Shown: positions 27,490 through 36,841 of the stretch, one piece after another | Numbering within the stretch: the stretch's first letter is position 1 | Layout: every line of letters starts with the position of its first letter | Assembly (NCBI GenBank): GCA_027941995.1 | Contig: CP115966.1 | Coordinates: 186,001 to 250,000, forward strand | DNA from: Erythrobacteraceae bacterium WH01K | GTDB taxonomy: Bacteria > Pseudomonadota > Alphaproteobacteria > Sphingomonadales > Sphingomonadaceae | DNA: 64,000 nt | Reading direction: 5' to 3' | The notes under the pieces: generated by a model | What the model was told of the DNA's origin: nothing | Databases searched by the model: none | What the model saw: the letters and a program-made list of their open reading frames with translations, nothing else | Position numbers and translations under genes: made by a program

Positions 27490-29115
27490 TTAGCCACGCG
27501 TACGCCGCCTTGCAACCGACGAGGCCGCGTATGCCGCCCCGATCAGGACGAGCGCCCACAGGATGGCGAGCGCATTGCCCATGCGGGAAAACAGGGTCGG
27601 CGACTTCGCCGGCGGCACGAACCCTTCCATCCGGTCCAGCACGCCCGGACCCAGATGGTCGCGAACGACTCCGTCCGCATCGATCACCGCGCTGATCCCC
27701 GTGGTGGTCGAACGCAGGACCGGCAGGCCTTCCTCGATCGCCCTCATCCGTGCCTGTGCAAGGTGTTGCGGCGGCCCCCAATAGCTGAACCAGCCGTCAT
27801 TGGACGGGTTGAAGATATAGTCCGGCCGATTGCCGCGCTCCGTCACCTGCCCGCTGAACACGATCTCGTAGCAAATCTGCACCCCGACGCGGCCAAATCG
27901 GCCGAAATCCTGCGTCGCCGGCCCCGGGCCGGGGATGAAATCGATAGTGCCTGCGACGAGCCGGGAAGCGCCAAGCGGCTCCAGCAACCAGCGAAGGGCA
28001 AGATATTCTCCGTAAGGCACGAGATGCGCCTTCGCGTAACTGCCGATCAGTTCGCCCTCGCTGTCGATCGCGGTCACGGCATTGTAGGCCCCCGTCGCTT
28101 TCGGAGCGCCGTCCACCGTTTCGATCCGCAGGTCCTGTGCACCTGTCAGCAGCAGGCTGTTTTCCCCGATGACGTTACCGATCCGCTGGCGGGCGTAGTC
28201 GGGATCGGCCTGCGCGGTGGTCGCCGCGTAATAGCGCGCCGGATAGCCGGGTCGCAGGTAGTCAGGCAGCCCGGATTCCGGCCACAGAACGATGCGCGGC
28301 TCTGCGTCGTCCTCCCGTGCGGAAAGCGCGGCCAGGGTCAGGAAGGCCGGTTCGTATTGTCTGGGATCGTTCAGTTCGGCCTGGTCGAGATCGGGCTGGA
28401 CCAGCGTGTAGCGCAGGGTCCCTTCCGCAGCGTCGTTCCCACCTGGCAGGTACATCCCCGCAGCAAGGAGGGCAGACCCGCCAGCGAGCCAGGCCCAGCG
28501 CCGCTGATAGGCGAAGAGCACGAGCCATGCGCCGAACAGGACAACCATACCGGACAGGGCATAAGTCCCCAGCCACGGCAGGAGCGAAGCCCAGCCGGGC
28601 CGGTCGAGCGGTCCGAGCAATGTCAGCCCGAGCGGCGGCCACGGATAGCCGGTAAAAACCCAGCTACGCAGCCACTCGGTAACGATCCACGCAGCGGCGA
28701 AGGCAAGGACGAAGACGTTGGCGCCTCGGCCCCGCGTCGCCCGCCAGGCTGCAAGCGCTGCCAGCGCGGGATAGATTGCAAGATAGACGCAGAGCAAAGG
28801 CACCGCGATCCAGCCCAGGAAAGCGGGCATTTCGCCCTGGTGGGTAAACGCCGTGGCGATCCAGTTGTTCGCCACCGAAAGATGCGACCAGCCCCAGAGC
28901 CAGCCGATCAGGGCGGCCCGCTTCCAGCTTGCCGCGCTCCACACGAGGAAGCCCAGCAGGCCAATCGCAAGCAGCGCCAGGGGCCACAGGCCGTAAGGCG
29001 GGTAGCCGAAGGCGCCCACCGCGCCCGCAGCTATGGCTGTTAGGCGCGGATAGCGGACGAAGATTGCGGGAAGTGCGCGCGGCGCATCCAACACCGCGTC
29101 GCCCTGCGCCTGCAC
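27490..29115 (-). CDS. lnt: Apolipoprotein N-acyltransferase
   Basis: Inner-membrane enzyme that N-acylates the cysteine of mature lipoproteins. 541 residues: six or more transmembrane helices in the first 225, a periplasmic nitrilase-fold domain, and a C-terminal helix. The catalytic Glu-Lys-Cys triad is visible: WPESGLP (about Glu281), YAKAHLVPYGEY (about Lys361) and VGVQICYEIVFSG (about Cys415). Lipoproteins elsewhere in the window would be its substrates. The start overlaps the DUF4167 gene region only slightly (4-nt gap). Confidence 0.96.
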   Translation of the reverse strand: MQAQGDAVLDAPRALPAIFVRYPRLTAIAAGAVGAFGYPPYGLWPLALLAIGLLGFLVWSAASWKRAALIGWLWGWSHLSVANNWIATAFTHQGEMPAFLGWIAVPLLCVYLAIYPALAALAAWRATRGRGANVFVLAFAAAWIVTEWLRSWVFTGYPWPPLGLTLLGPLDRPGWASLLPWLGTYALSGMVVLFGAWLVLFAYQRRWAWLAGGSALLAAGMYLPGGNDAAEGTLRYTLVQPDLDQAELNDPRQYEPAFLTLAALSAREDDAEPRIVLWPESGLPDYLRPGYPARYYAATTAQADPDYARQRIGNVIGENSLLLTGAQDLRIETVDGAPKATGAYNAVTAIDSEGELIGSYAKAHLVPYGEYLALRWLLEPLGASRLVAGTIDFIPGPGPATQDFGRFGRVGVQICYEIVFSGQVTERGNRPDYIFNPSNDGWFSYWGPPQHLAQARMRAIEEGLPVLRSTTTGISAVIDADGVVRDHLGPGVLDRMEGFVPPAKSPTLFSRMGNALAILWALVLIGAAYAASSVARRRTRG

Positions 29116-29119
29116 GGGA

Positions 29120-29731
29120 TCAGCCGACCGCGCTTAGCGCAGTATCGTCGTCATCCGATTTCGGCTTGCGGGCACGGGGTGCGCGCTTCGGCTTCTTCTC
29201 GCCGTCATCGGCAGAGATCGAGGGCGGCAGGACCGCTGCGTCGATCTCGCCATCGGGTTCGGCAGCCTTGGGCTTGCGCGTACGCTTCGCCTTGGGCTTT
29301 TCCTCGGCCACTTCGCGGTCATCGGACGCATTGTCGTCGCGATTTTCGTTCCGGCCCTCGTCATTCCCGTCGCGGCGCTGGCGCGTATTGCGACGGGGAC
29401 GGCGGTTTTCCTCGCCATCGTCGTCATTGTCGTCCGACCCGCGATCATTGCCGCGCTCGGCATCCCGCTTGGCGCGCTGTTCGTCCTGGCGTGCCTTGTT
29501 GTCGGCGATGACGCGGAAGTAATGGTCGGCGAACTGCAGGTAGTATTCCTGCTGCACACGGTCACCATTGTGATGCGCGTCCTGCGCCAGCTTCTTGTAC
29601 TTGTCGAGAAGCTGGGGCGCGTTGCCGCGTGCGCGGCTGTCGATGCGGTTCATCGCATTGGGATTGCCGCCACCGCCCTGGTTGCGGTTGCCGCGACCGC
29701 GACGCCTGTTGTTATTGCGTTGGTTGTTCAA
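29120..29731 (-). CDS. DUF4167 domain protein
   Basis: 203 residues. The N-terminal 75 form the conserved DUF4167 block typical of alphaproteobacteria: a basic Arg/Asn/Gly-rich start (RRRGRGNRNQGGGG), DSRARGNAPQLLDKYKKLAQ and NGDRVQQEYYLQFADHYFRV. The remainder is a charged, low-complexity tail (blocks of DDNDDDGEE and KPKAKRTRKPKA). The basic N-terminus suggests nucleic-acid binding, but no function is established. It lies 4 nt before lnt on the same strand, with prmC 200 nt upstream. Confidence 0.88.
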   Translation of the reverse strand: MNNQRNNNRRRGRGNRNQGGGGNPNAMNRIDSRARGNAPQLLDKYKKLAQDAHHNGDRVQQEYYLQFADHYFRVIADNKARQDEQRAKRDAERGNDRGSDDNDDDGEENRRPRRNTRQRRDGNDEGRNENRDDNASDDREVAEEKPKAKRTRKPKAAEPDGEIDAAVLPPSISADDGEKKPKRAPRARKPKSDDDDTALSAVG

Positions 29732-29884
29732 GGAATACTCTTCCTCAGTAGCGTAGCGCTCTCATCGGGGCGCACTCGCAAAGCCCCTCGCCGTGCCCGC
29801 ACTGTGGCTCAGGTCACGGCCCCTCACTTGCCTAGCACGCAAGGCCCCGCTCCGGGACCCGCATTTCACTGGCAAATGTTGGAT

Positions 29885-29924
29885 CAAGACCGCGACAGCA
29901 AATAAACGCTTATCACCGGTCTTG
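29885..29924. repeat. Inverted repeat CAAGACCG-N24-CGGTCTTG
   Basis: Perfect 8-bp arms separated by 24 nt, 9 nt past the prmC stop and about 150 nt before the DUF4167 start on the minus strand. No T tract follows, so it is not a standard terminator. It could be a weak terminator stem, a binding site, or an mRNA structure; the surrounding sequence is locally AT-rich. Confidence 0.4.
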
Positions 29925-29932
29925 ACTTCGAT

Positions 29933-30790
29933 TTAGCCCTTCGCTGCGCCTTTGCCAACCCCAAAGCGCAAAACCAGTCCCCGCGGCCTTTGGGCAAGGT
30001 CACGGAACGTCTCAGCGTCGGCTCCGCATTCGCGCGCCAGCGCGCCGACCGATTCGGCCTGCTGCCACCCGATTTCGACGACCGCGGCCCCGCCGGGCGA
30101 CAGGAGCGATGGCAATTGCGGGATCAGGACGCGGTAGTCGCCCAGCCCATCGGGCCCGGCAAACAGCGCCTCATGCGGTTCATAGTTGCGGACGCTGTCG
30201 TCGAGTGTTGCACTGCTTTCCACATAGGGCGGATTGGCGATGACCAGGTCGAAGCGGCCAAATCCGGATTTCCAGCCCGCCTGCGTCCAGTCGGCTTCGA
30301 TCAGTTCCGCCCTGCCTGCGACGCCCAGCGCCTCTGCATTGCGCCGGGCGATGGCCAGCGCATACGGCGAACGGTCCATCCCGAGACCGGAGGCATCGGC
30401 CCGCTCCGCCAGCAAGGTGAGCAACAGCGCGCCCGATCCCGTCCCGCAATCGAGGATGCGGGCACGCTCCGGCAAAAGCCCCAACGCCGCCTCCACCACG
30501 GATTCGCTGTCGGCCCGGGGAATGAGGACGGCCGGAGAAACGATGAATTCGCGCCCGTAAAAGGACTGGCTGCCGGTCACATAGGCCAGCGGTTCGCCCG
30601 TCATGCGCCGCCGGACCATCGCGGCGAAAGTTTGCGGCGCGGGGTCCTGCATGCGGGTCAGCAGCATGGTGCTGCGCGGAACATCGAGCGCCGCTGCCAT
30701 AAGCCATTCGGCGTCGAGCCGAGCCGTGTCGCTGACCGTGGCCAATCTTCCGGCAGCCTGCCGGATGGCATCGGCGACGGTCACGGGCAC
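29933..30790 (-). CDS. prmC: Peptide chain release factor N5-glutamine methyltransferase
   Basis: Methylates the GGQ glutamine of release factors using SAM. About 285 residues. N-terminal helical domain, then the Rossmann core with ILDCGTGSGALLLTLL (motif I) and the catalytic FDLVIANPPYVES. The start is uncertain: GTG at 30790 (VPVTVADAIRQAA) matches the family, while a TTG at 30823 would lengthen it and overlap the end of prfA. It lies just downstream of its substrate gene prfA. Normal length otherwise. Confidence 0.93.
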   Translation of the reverse strand: MPVTVADAIRQAAGRLATVSDTARLDAEWLMAAALDVPRSTMLLTRMQDPAPQTFAAMVRRRMTGEPLAYVTGSQSFYGREFIVSPAVLIPRADSESVVEAALGLLPERARILDCGTGSGALLLTLLAERADASGLGMDRSPYALAIARRNAEALGVAGRAELIEADWTQAGWKSGFGRFDLVIANPPYVESSATLDDSVRNYEPHEALFAGPDGLGDYRVLIPQLPSLLSPGGAAVVEIGWQQAESVGALARECGADAETFRDLAQRPRGLVLRFGVGKGAAKG

Positions 30791-30803
30791 ACAATCAGGC
30801 CCG

Positions 30804-31871
30804 CTATTCGGCGAGGGCTGCAAGGCGCTTCGCCTCGTCTTCGGCGATCAGTGCGCCAATCAGTTCGCCAAGGCCGGGCCCGGCGATGATTTCCGGCAAT
30901 TTGTGCAGCGTCAGGCCGATCCGGTGGTCGGTCACGCGGCCTTGCGGGAAATTATACGTCCGGATTCGTTCGGAGCGATCGCCGCTGCCGACCATCGCCT
31001 TGCGCGCTTCCGCTTCTGCGCCCTGCATGGCGTCGCGCTGCTGTTCGAACAGGCGGGCGCGCAGGACCTGCATCGCCTTCTCCCGGTTCTTGTGCTGGCT
31101 GCGGCCATCCTGGCAGGTGACGACGGTGTTCGTCGGCAGGTGGGTGATCCGAATGGCGCTGTCGGTCGTGTTGACGTGCTGGCCGCCCGCCCCGCTCGCG
31201 CGGTAGGTGTCGATCTTCAGTTCCGTGGGGTCGATCTGGACATCGACGTCGTCCGGTTCCGGCAGGACCGCGACCGTCGCGGCGCTGGTGTGAATGCGCC
31301 CCCCGCTTTCGGTTTCGGGCACGCGCTGGACGCGGTGGACACCGCTTTCGAACTTCAGCTTGGCGAAAACCCCGCTGCCGGTGACGTTGGCGACTATTTC
31401 CTTGAAGCCGCCGACTTCGCTCGCGCTCATGCTGACAGGTTCGACGCGCCAGCCCTGTTCGGCAGCGAAGCGTTCGTACATCCGGAAAAGATCGCCTGCA
31501 AAAAGCGCCGCCTCGTCGCCGCCCGTCCCGGCGCGGATTTCCAGCATGGCAGGCTTCGCATCGGCGCTGTCGCGCGGCAACATCGCGATGGCGAGCTGCT
31601 TCTCCGCCTCCGGCAGGCGGGCGGCAATTGCGGCGAGTTCCTCCTCCGCCATGGCCTTCATCTCCGGATCGGCCAGCATCTCTTCGAGCTCGACCGTTTC
31701 CGCCCGCATAGCCTCGACCTCCGCGGCGATCTTCGCCACCGGTTCGAGTTCGGCATAGTCGCGGCTCGCCTGGACGAAGGCGTCCCCTTCCAGCGTGCCG
31801 GAAGCAAGACGCGCCTCGATCTCGGCGAAGCGCTGGGCGATCTGTCGCAGGCGTTCGGCGGGTACGGTCAT
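30804..31871 (-). CDS. prfA: Peptide chain release factor 1
   Basis: Terminates translation at UAA/UAG codons. 355 residues. The GGQ peptidyl-hydrolysis motif ([16 protein letters not shown]) and the [17 protein letters not shown] block are present. The ATG at 31871 shares its A with the hisS stop (TGATG), so translation is coupled to hisS; one codon earlier, a TTG is also possible. prmC follows. Nothing unusual. Confidence 0.96.
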   Translation of the reverse strand: MTVPAERLRQIAQRFAEIEARLASGTLEGDAFVQASRDYAELEPVAKIAAEVEAMRAETVELEEMLADPEMKAMAEEELAAIAARLPEAEKQLAIAMLPRDSADAKPAMLEIRAGTGGDEAALFAGDLFRMYERFAAEQGWRVEPVSMSASEVGGFKEIVANVTGSGVFAKLKFESGVHRVQRVPETESGGRIHTSAATVAVLPEPDDVDVQIDPTELKIDTYRASGAGGQHVNTTDSAIRITHLPTNTVVTCQDGRSQHKNREKAMQVLRARLFEQQRDAMQGAEAEARKAMVGSGDRSERIRTYNFPQGRVTDHRIGLTLHKLPEIIAGPGLGELIGALIAEDEAKRLAALAE

Positions 31872-33214
31872 CAATACTCGCTGAACATCAATTTTGTCTG
31901 GTGGTTATCGTGCTCGAAACCATCGGGATCATAGGCTACAATTTTGTATTTCTGGCCAATTCGATTTCCGACGATATTGTGTACTGGGTGGCGGAAACCA
32001 TGGGTGCGCTTCGCGTATACCAAACCGCATCTTTTTCCGTTCTGGTTGGGCATACTCTCGATGAACAGAGCTGTGGTGATCCCTCTTCTCTTCAATTTGT
32101 CCATCTGCTTGCGTGGGTTACTTTGAAATACCTGATCGACTTCTAGGGCTTGTGAGCGAAGCAAGGTCGCAATTTCTTGGGCGAGAGTAAGAGATTCTGG
32201 GTTCTCAGCAATCACTCCGAATACCTCTGTATTCGAAAGCGGCGGGCGGGCAACCATCGCCAGCCGCTCAATGCCTGCTGCCCAGCCAACCGCAGGTGTG
32301 GCTGCACCGCCGAGGCTCTCCATAAGCCCGTCATAGCGCCCGCCGCCCAGAATTGTGCTCTGGCTGCCCAGCGCATCCGCCGCCGCGCTGCCTTCGTCGG
32401 GAACGAACTCGAATGCGGTGTGGCGATAATAATCGAGCCCGCGCACGAGGCTTTCGGCGCGAACCCATTTGACGCCCGCTGCATCGAGACCGCCGGTCAC
32501 GGCATCGAAGAACGCCCGGGCATCGCCCGACAGAAACTGGTCGATCTTCGGTGCGTCGGCGACAAAGCGCTGATCCCGGTGGTCCTTGCTGTCAAGAATA
32601 CGCAGCGGGTTTTTCTCCAGCCGCTCCTGCGAATCTTCCGAAAGCTCGTCCTTCACCGCGCGGAAATGCTCGACCAGTGCGGCGCGCCACGCCTCGCGGC
32701 TGTCGCCGTCGCCCAGCGTGTTCAGATGCAGGGTCACATCGGTAATGCCCAGCTCCTTCAGCACCTGGTCGGCCATCGCCAGCAGTTCCACATCCGCCTG
32801 CGGTTCGGCCGCGCCGATGATTTCCGCGTCCAGCTGGTGGAACTGGCGATACCGGCCCTTCTGCGGGCGTTCATACCGGAACAGCGGGCCATGGGTCGCA
32901 GCCTTCAGCGGGGCATGCTGCTGCCATCCATTGGTCAGGAATGCGCGCGCGATCCCTGCGGTGAATTCCGGGCGCAGGGTCAGGGAATCGCCGCCCCGAT
33001 CCTCGAACGAATACATTTCCTTCGACACCACGTCGGTCGTTTCGCCGATGGCGCGGCTGAACACCTCGGTCTTCTCGAAAACCGGCATCTCGACGCGGCG
33101 AAAGCGGTAGAGCTTGCGGACACGTTCGAAGGTTTCGACGACAAAGGCGAAGCTTTCCGCATCCGCGCCGAAGATGTCCTGCGTGCCTCTGATGGCTTGG
33201 GGGGTCTTGCTCAT
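31871..33214 (-). CDS. hisS: Histidyl-tRNA synthetase with atypical C-terminal domain
   Basis: Charges tRNA-His. 447 residues; ATG at 33214 ([16 protein letters not shown]). The class II catalytic core is normal: motif 2 [18 protein letters not shown], the histidine signature [15 protein letters not shown] and motif 3 (AAGIERLAM). From about residue 327 (nt below 32236) the anticodon-binding domain differs: it retains a weak [20 protein letters not shown] segment but continues with an unfamiliar basic tail ([19 protein letters not shown]) and ends [15 protein letters not shown]. The DNA there is about 48% GC (144 of 300 bases, 31921-32220, counted by hand), far below its neighbours. A swapped 3' segment is likely. 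Confidence 0.9.
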   Translation of the reverse strand: MSKTPQAIRGTQDIFGADAESFAFVVETFERVRKLYRFRRVEMPVFEKTEVFSRAIGETTDVVSKEMYSFEDRGGDSLTLRPEFTAGIARAFLTNGWQQHAPLKAATHGPLFRYERPQKGRYRQFHQLDAEIIGAAEPQADVELLAMADQVLKELGITDVTLHLNTLGDGDSREAWRAALVEHFRAVKDELSEDSQERLEKNPLRILDSKDHRDQRFVADAPKIDQFLSGDARAFFDAVTGGLDAAGVKWVRAESLVRGLDYYRHTAFEFVPDEGSAAADALGSQSTILGGGRYDGLMESLGGAATPAVGWAAGIERLAMVARPPLSNTEVFGVIAENPESLTLAQEIATLLRSQALEVDQVFQSNPRKQMDKLKRRGITTALFIESMPNQNGKRCGLVYAKRTHGFRHPVHNIVGNRIGQKYKIVAYDPDGFEHDNHQTKLMFSEY

Positions 33215-33346
33215 GACCAGCCGCTTAGGCGAGGCGGCGGATTGCCGCAATATCGCCGCAGCGCAGCAATTGGCGGTTGCAGTGACGCGTGACCGCGCTA
33301 GACGCGGCGGCGCAACATCCCTTCTACGCGATTACAAGGTTCGACC

Positions 33347-33880
33347 ATGCGCATCGACAAGATCCCGACCGGCGAAAATCCCCCCGACGATCTCAACGTC
33401 ATCATCGAAGTGCCGACCGGCGGCGAACCGGTGAAGTACGAATTCGACAAGGAATCGGGCGCGCTGTTCGTGGACCGCATCCTGCACACGCCGATGCGCT
33501 ATCCGGCCAATTACGGGTTCGTGCCCCACACCCTGTCGCCCGATGGCGATCCGCTGGATGCGCTGGTCATCGCGCGCAGCCCGTTCATGGCGGGCTGCGT
33601 CGTGCGCGCCCGGCCCATCGGCGTGCTGAACCTGGAAGACGAACATGGCGGGGACGAAAAGCTGATTTGCGTGCCGGTCGACACGACCTTCCCCTATTAC
33701 TCCGACGTCGGCGAGACGAAGGATTTGCCCTCGATCATCTTCCAGCAGATCGAGCACTTCTTCACCCACTACAAGGACCTGGAGAAGGAAAAGTGGGTCC
33801 GCATCGGCAAGTGGGGCGACCGGGCGGAATCGCGCCAGATCGTCCTGGAAGCTATCGAGCGGTACAAGACCGGCGGCTGA
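33347..33880 (+). CDS. ppa: Inorganic pyrophosphatase
   Basis: Family I enzyme that hydrolyses pyrophosphate in the cytoplasm. 177 residues, normal length. MRIDKIPTGENPPDDLNVII begins the chain; substrate and metal residues are in KYEFDKESGALFVDR, YPANYGFVPHTLSPDGDPLD (with the DGDPLD metal site) and EKWVRIGKWGDR. It is divergent from hisS across 132 nt and convergent with the BON-MscS gene. Confidence 0.97.
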   Translation: MRIDKIPTGENPPDDLNVIIEVPTGGEPVKYEFDKESGALFVDRILHTPMRYPANYGFVPHTLSPDGDPLDALVIARSPFMAGCVVRARPIGVLNLEDEHGGDEKLICVPVDTTFPYYSDVGETKDLPSIIFQQIEHFFTHYKDLEKEKWVRIGKWGDRAESRQIVLEAIERYKTGG

Positions 33881-33913
33881 TCGCGTCCCTGCAGCAGCGC
33901 TGCCCGGACGGGA

Positions 33914-35350
33914 TCACTCGACCGGGCGGCTGTTGTCCAGCAAATCCTTTTCCTCGCCACCGGTCGCGCGCTCTGCCTCGACCATCGAGGCGATTTCGTC
34001 CCCGGGGCGAACATCCTCATGGTCGGCATCGCTCAGGCGCGTCGTTCTTGCCTTGTGCGTCGCTGCCGGGGCCGGTGCAGGGTCGCCGGTCGCGGCAGCC
34101 GACCCTGCCGGCTGGCCGATATTCTCGAAAGGCAGGGCCGTGGTGCGCGGATCGAAGCGGAGGCGATAAATCGGTTCCGGCAGTCCGAACCCGGCATCCT
34201 CCAGCGCTTCCTTGACCGCCGGGATCGCCCGGCTCTGGGCCTTGTTCCAGTCTGCCTCGCGCTGGTCGATCCAGCCCATGAAGCGGATCACGACGTTGGA
34301 ATCCCCCACCTCCACGATGCGCGCCTCTGCAGGCGGTTCGTCGAGGATGAAGGGCAGGGCCTGCAGAGTCTCGCGGCCCAGCCGGCGGGCGGCGCGCGCA
34401 TCGTCGTCGGCATCGACCCCCAGCGCGAATTCGAACCGTCGCTGCGGATTGCGTGTGTAATTCAGGATGACGGCCCGAAACACCTCGCCATTGGGAATGC
34501 GCAGGTGATTGCCGTCCAGCGTCATCAGCACGGTTGCCCGGCTGGTCAGCCGGATCACCCTGCCCTCGTGCTCCCCGATCATAACGTGGTCGTTGGCGCG
34601 GAAGGGCTGGCGCAGGCTCAGCATCAGGGACGCGACGTAATTCTCGATCGTGTCGCGCATGGCAAAGCCCAGCGCGATGCCGACCACGCCTGCTCCGCCG
34701 AGGACTGCGCCCAGCAGCGCGCCCGCGCCGATGATGTCCAGCGCGACGACTATGCCGAGAATGACGAAGACGAACCGGATGGCGCTGGCAATCAGTTCGG
34801 CAAGGAAGCCGTTGGGCGCGATCCTGTTCCACAGCGCGCCGAAGCCGGCGATGATGTACCCGACGACGCCGATGACCAGCGCGACGAACACGGCGAGCGC
34901 GATCAGCGGCAGCATGCCCGACCACCGCTTCGCCTTTTGCGCGATCTCGTCGAGCACGCCGATCCCGTCATCCACATTGGCGGAGCGTTCGATATCGTTC
35001 TGGACCGTGACGACCCCGTCGATCCGGCCCGCAATGTCCGCAGCCCGATCTATCGCGTCGGCATCCGGCGCCTCGCCCGACAGGGTGACGACCCCGGACC
35101 GAACCTCGTAGGTCACGTTTTCCAGGCTGGAGATTTCCGCGAAGATTGCACCCATGCGTTCGCGTATCGCCGCGTCGGCCCCGGCCTCGGGAGAAGCCTC
35201 GATTCCCGGCGCGGCCTCCGCCGTGCCGGATCCCTCGGTCTCGGTGCCGGCAAGCGGCAATGCCAGCGCGGACGGACCGACCAGCGAGGCAAGCGCAAGG
35301 AAGATGGCGGCCGCGAAGGTGCGCACAGCGAACAATGCAGAGGGCTTCAT
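33914..35350 (-). CDS. BON domain-MscS mechanosensitive channel
   Basis: 478 residues with a signal peptide (ending near LAL-PLAG). A BON-like domain spans about 55-105 (NVTYEVRSGVVTLSGEAPD; DGVVTVQNDIERS), then three or four membrane helices and an MscS pore and beta domain (GVVGIALGFAMRDTIENYVA; HVMIGEHEGRVIRL; LRIPNGEVFRAVILNYTRNP). BON domains bind phospholipid or the envelope, so this channel should be tethered at its periplasmic side. Start chosen at 35350; an ATG 16 codons earlier (35398) is possible. It is convergent with ppa and 68 nt downstream of the next membrane gene. Confidence 0.86.
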   Translation of the reverse strand: MKPSALFAVRTFAAAIFLALASLVGPSALALPLAGTETEGSGTAEAAPGIEASPEAGADAAIRERMGAIFAEISSLENVTYEVRSGVVTLSGEAPDADAIDRAADIAGRIDGVVTVQNDIERSANVDDGIGVLDEIAQKAKRWSGMLPLIALAVFVALVIGVVGYIIAGFGALWNRIAPNGFLAELIASAIRFVFVILGIVVALDIIGAGALLGAVLGGAGVVGIALGFAMRDTIENYVASLMLSLRQPFRANDHVMIGEHEGRVIRLTSRATVLMTLDGNHLRIPNGEVFRAVILNYTRNPQRRFEFALGVDADDDARAARRLGRETLQALPFILDEPPAEARIVEVGDSNVVIRFMGWIDQREADWNKAQSRAIPAVKEALEDAGFGLPEPIYRLRFDPRTTALPFENIGQPAGSAAATGDPAPAPAATHKARTTRLSDADHEDVRPGDEIASMVEAERATGGEEKDLLDNSRPVE

Positions 35351-35418
35351 GACCGACAGAGCGGACAGCCATGCATTCCGGTTCCCGCGAACACGCATGG
35401 CGCCGGCGTCAGGCGTCG

Positions 35419-35808
35419 TCAGACCAGTGCGAAAAACGCCTTCGCCAGACCGGTAATCAGGAATGGGAGCCCGATGGCGACGACCCACAGGAAAAGCTGG
35501 TCCCGCCGGAATTGGCCGGACAGGGCAGGATCGTGCGCCTCTTCGTCGCTGATGAACTTCCAGCGGTTTTCGAAGGCCCGGCACGCCGGAATGATGGCTG
35601 CGACGAGGATGACGAGAGCGAGGTAGGGCAGGATTGAGGACGTGCCTTCCTTCATCGCGGCGACGCTCACGAAAATCTGCAGCGCGGTATAGGCCAGCAA
35701 GGCATAGGCGACATTGTCGCTCATCGATTTGCGCCAGTCGCGCGGCGCGCCATGCGCCTGATCGTAACCGGAAACGGTGCGACGCCTGTCGTCGATAGCT
35801 TTTGCCAT
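35419..35808 (-). CDS. Small integral membrane protein, unknown function
   Basis: 129 residues with three or four hydrophobic helices (about 33-52, 60-76 and 103-126) and a hydrophilic N-terminus (AIDDRRRTVSGYDQ). AGGAGAGAGT precedes the ATG at 35808. No family recognised. It is followed 68 nt later by the BON-MscS gene on the same strand and is divergent from lptB. Possibly co-transcribed with the channel. Confidence 0.7.
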   Translation of the reverse strand: MAKAIDDRRRTVSGYDQAHGAPRDWRKSMSDNVAYALLAYTALQIFVSVAAMKEGTSSILPYLALVILVAAIIPACRAFENRWKFISDEEAHDPALSGQFRRDQLFLWVVAIGLPFLITGLAKAFFALV

Positions 35809-36017
35809 TCGACTCTCTCCTTATGTCTCTCCGATGAACACATATCCCAAAGTCGGTACGGGCAATCAAGCCTGCCTCGAAATTCGCAAGAATCTTGCGC
35901 GGATCGCGAATCTGGCGCGGTTACGACAACCCAATCTTCATACGCCTCATGCACAAAGCCTGCCAGAAATCGACCAATGGGGGTTTTGCGCCGGGCAGGC
36001 GATGCTAGACAGTGGCC

Positions 36018-36815
36018 ATGGACATGCTTGATCACGACGAGACCGTGCCGAACGAACAGGCGCTGGAGGCGGGCGCTGCGCCGCCCATCCCGCAGGGCGG
36101 GCTGGAAGTCGTCTCGATCGCCAAGAGCTATGACAAGCGCGCGATCCTGACCGACATATCGCTGACCGTGGGCAAGGGCGAAGTGCTCGGCCTGCTCGGC
36201 CCCAACGGTGCGGGCAAGACGACCTGCTTCTATTCCATCATGGGTTTGGTGAAGCCCGATGCCGGGCGCATCCTGATGGACGGCGAGGACGTGACTGCCC
36301 TGCCCATGTACCGGCGCGCGATCCTGGGCCTTGGCTACCTGCCGCAGGAAACCAGCATCTTTCGCGGCATGACCGTGGAACAGAACATCAACTCGGTGTT
36401 GGAGCTCAACGAACCGGACAAGGCCACGCGCCGGGCCGAACTGGAGCGTTTGCTCGACGAATTCGGCCTGCAGCGCCTGCGCGGTTCGCCGGCAATGGCG
36501 TTGTCGGGCGGTGAAAGACGGCGCTGCGAGATTGCCCGCGCTTTGGCGGCGAAGCCGTCGATCATGCTGCTCGACGAACCCTTCGCCGGGATCGACCCGC
36601 TGTCGATCAGCGACATCCGTGATCTCGTCGCCGATCTGAAGACGCGCGGCATCGGGGTGCTGATCACCGACCACAATGTGCGCGAAACCCTGGAAATCGT
36701 CGACCGCGCCTGCATCATCTACGGCGGGCAGGTCCTGTTCGCCGGTACGCCGCAGGAACTGGTCGCGGACGAGAATGTGAAGCGCCTGTACCTGGGCGAA
36801 AACTTCACGCTCTGA
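36018..36815 (+). CDS. lptB: LPS export ABC transporter ATP-binding protein LptB
   Basis: ATPase that powers LptFG to lift lipopolysaccharide from the inner membrane. 265 residues. Walker A GPNGAGKTT, signature ALSGGERRRCEIARALA, Walker B IMLLDEPFAGIDPLS and the H-loop LITDHNVRET are complete. An N-terminal 25-residue extension precedes the usual LptB start. ATG at 36018 chosen; a GTG two codons earlier is possible. It is followed 26 nt later by rpoN, as in many alphaproteobacteria; lptA and lptC, usually just upstream, are not present. Confidence 0.95.
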   Translation: MDMLDHDETVPNEQALEAGAAPPIPQGGLEVVSIAKSYDKRAILTDISLTVGKGEVLGLLGPNGAGKTTCFYSIMGLVKPDAGRILMDGEDVTALPMYRRAILGLGYLPQETSIFRGMTVEQNINSVLELNEPDKATRRAELERLLDEFGLQRLRGSPAMALSGGERRRCEIARALAAKPSIMLLDEPFAGIDPLSISDIRDLVADLKTRGIGVLITDHNVRETLEIVDRACIIYGGQVLFAGTPQELVADENVKRLYLGENFTL

Positions 36816-36841
36816 CGATGCTGCGCGGCGGGGTTTAGGTC

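Noticed and set aside
33881..33930. Terminator between ppa and the BON-MscS gene
   Set aside because: Imperfect complementarity around 33881-33915 without a T tract on either strand; too weak to call.
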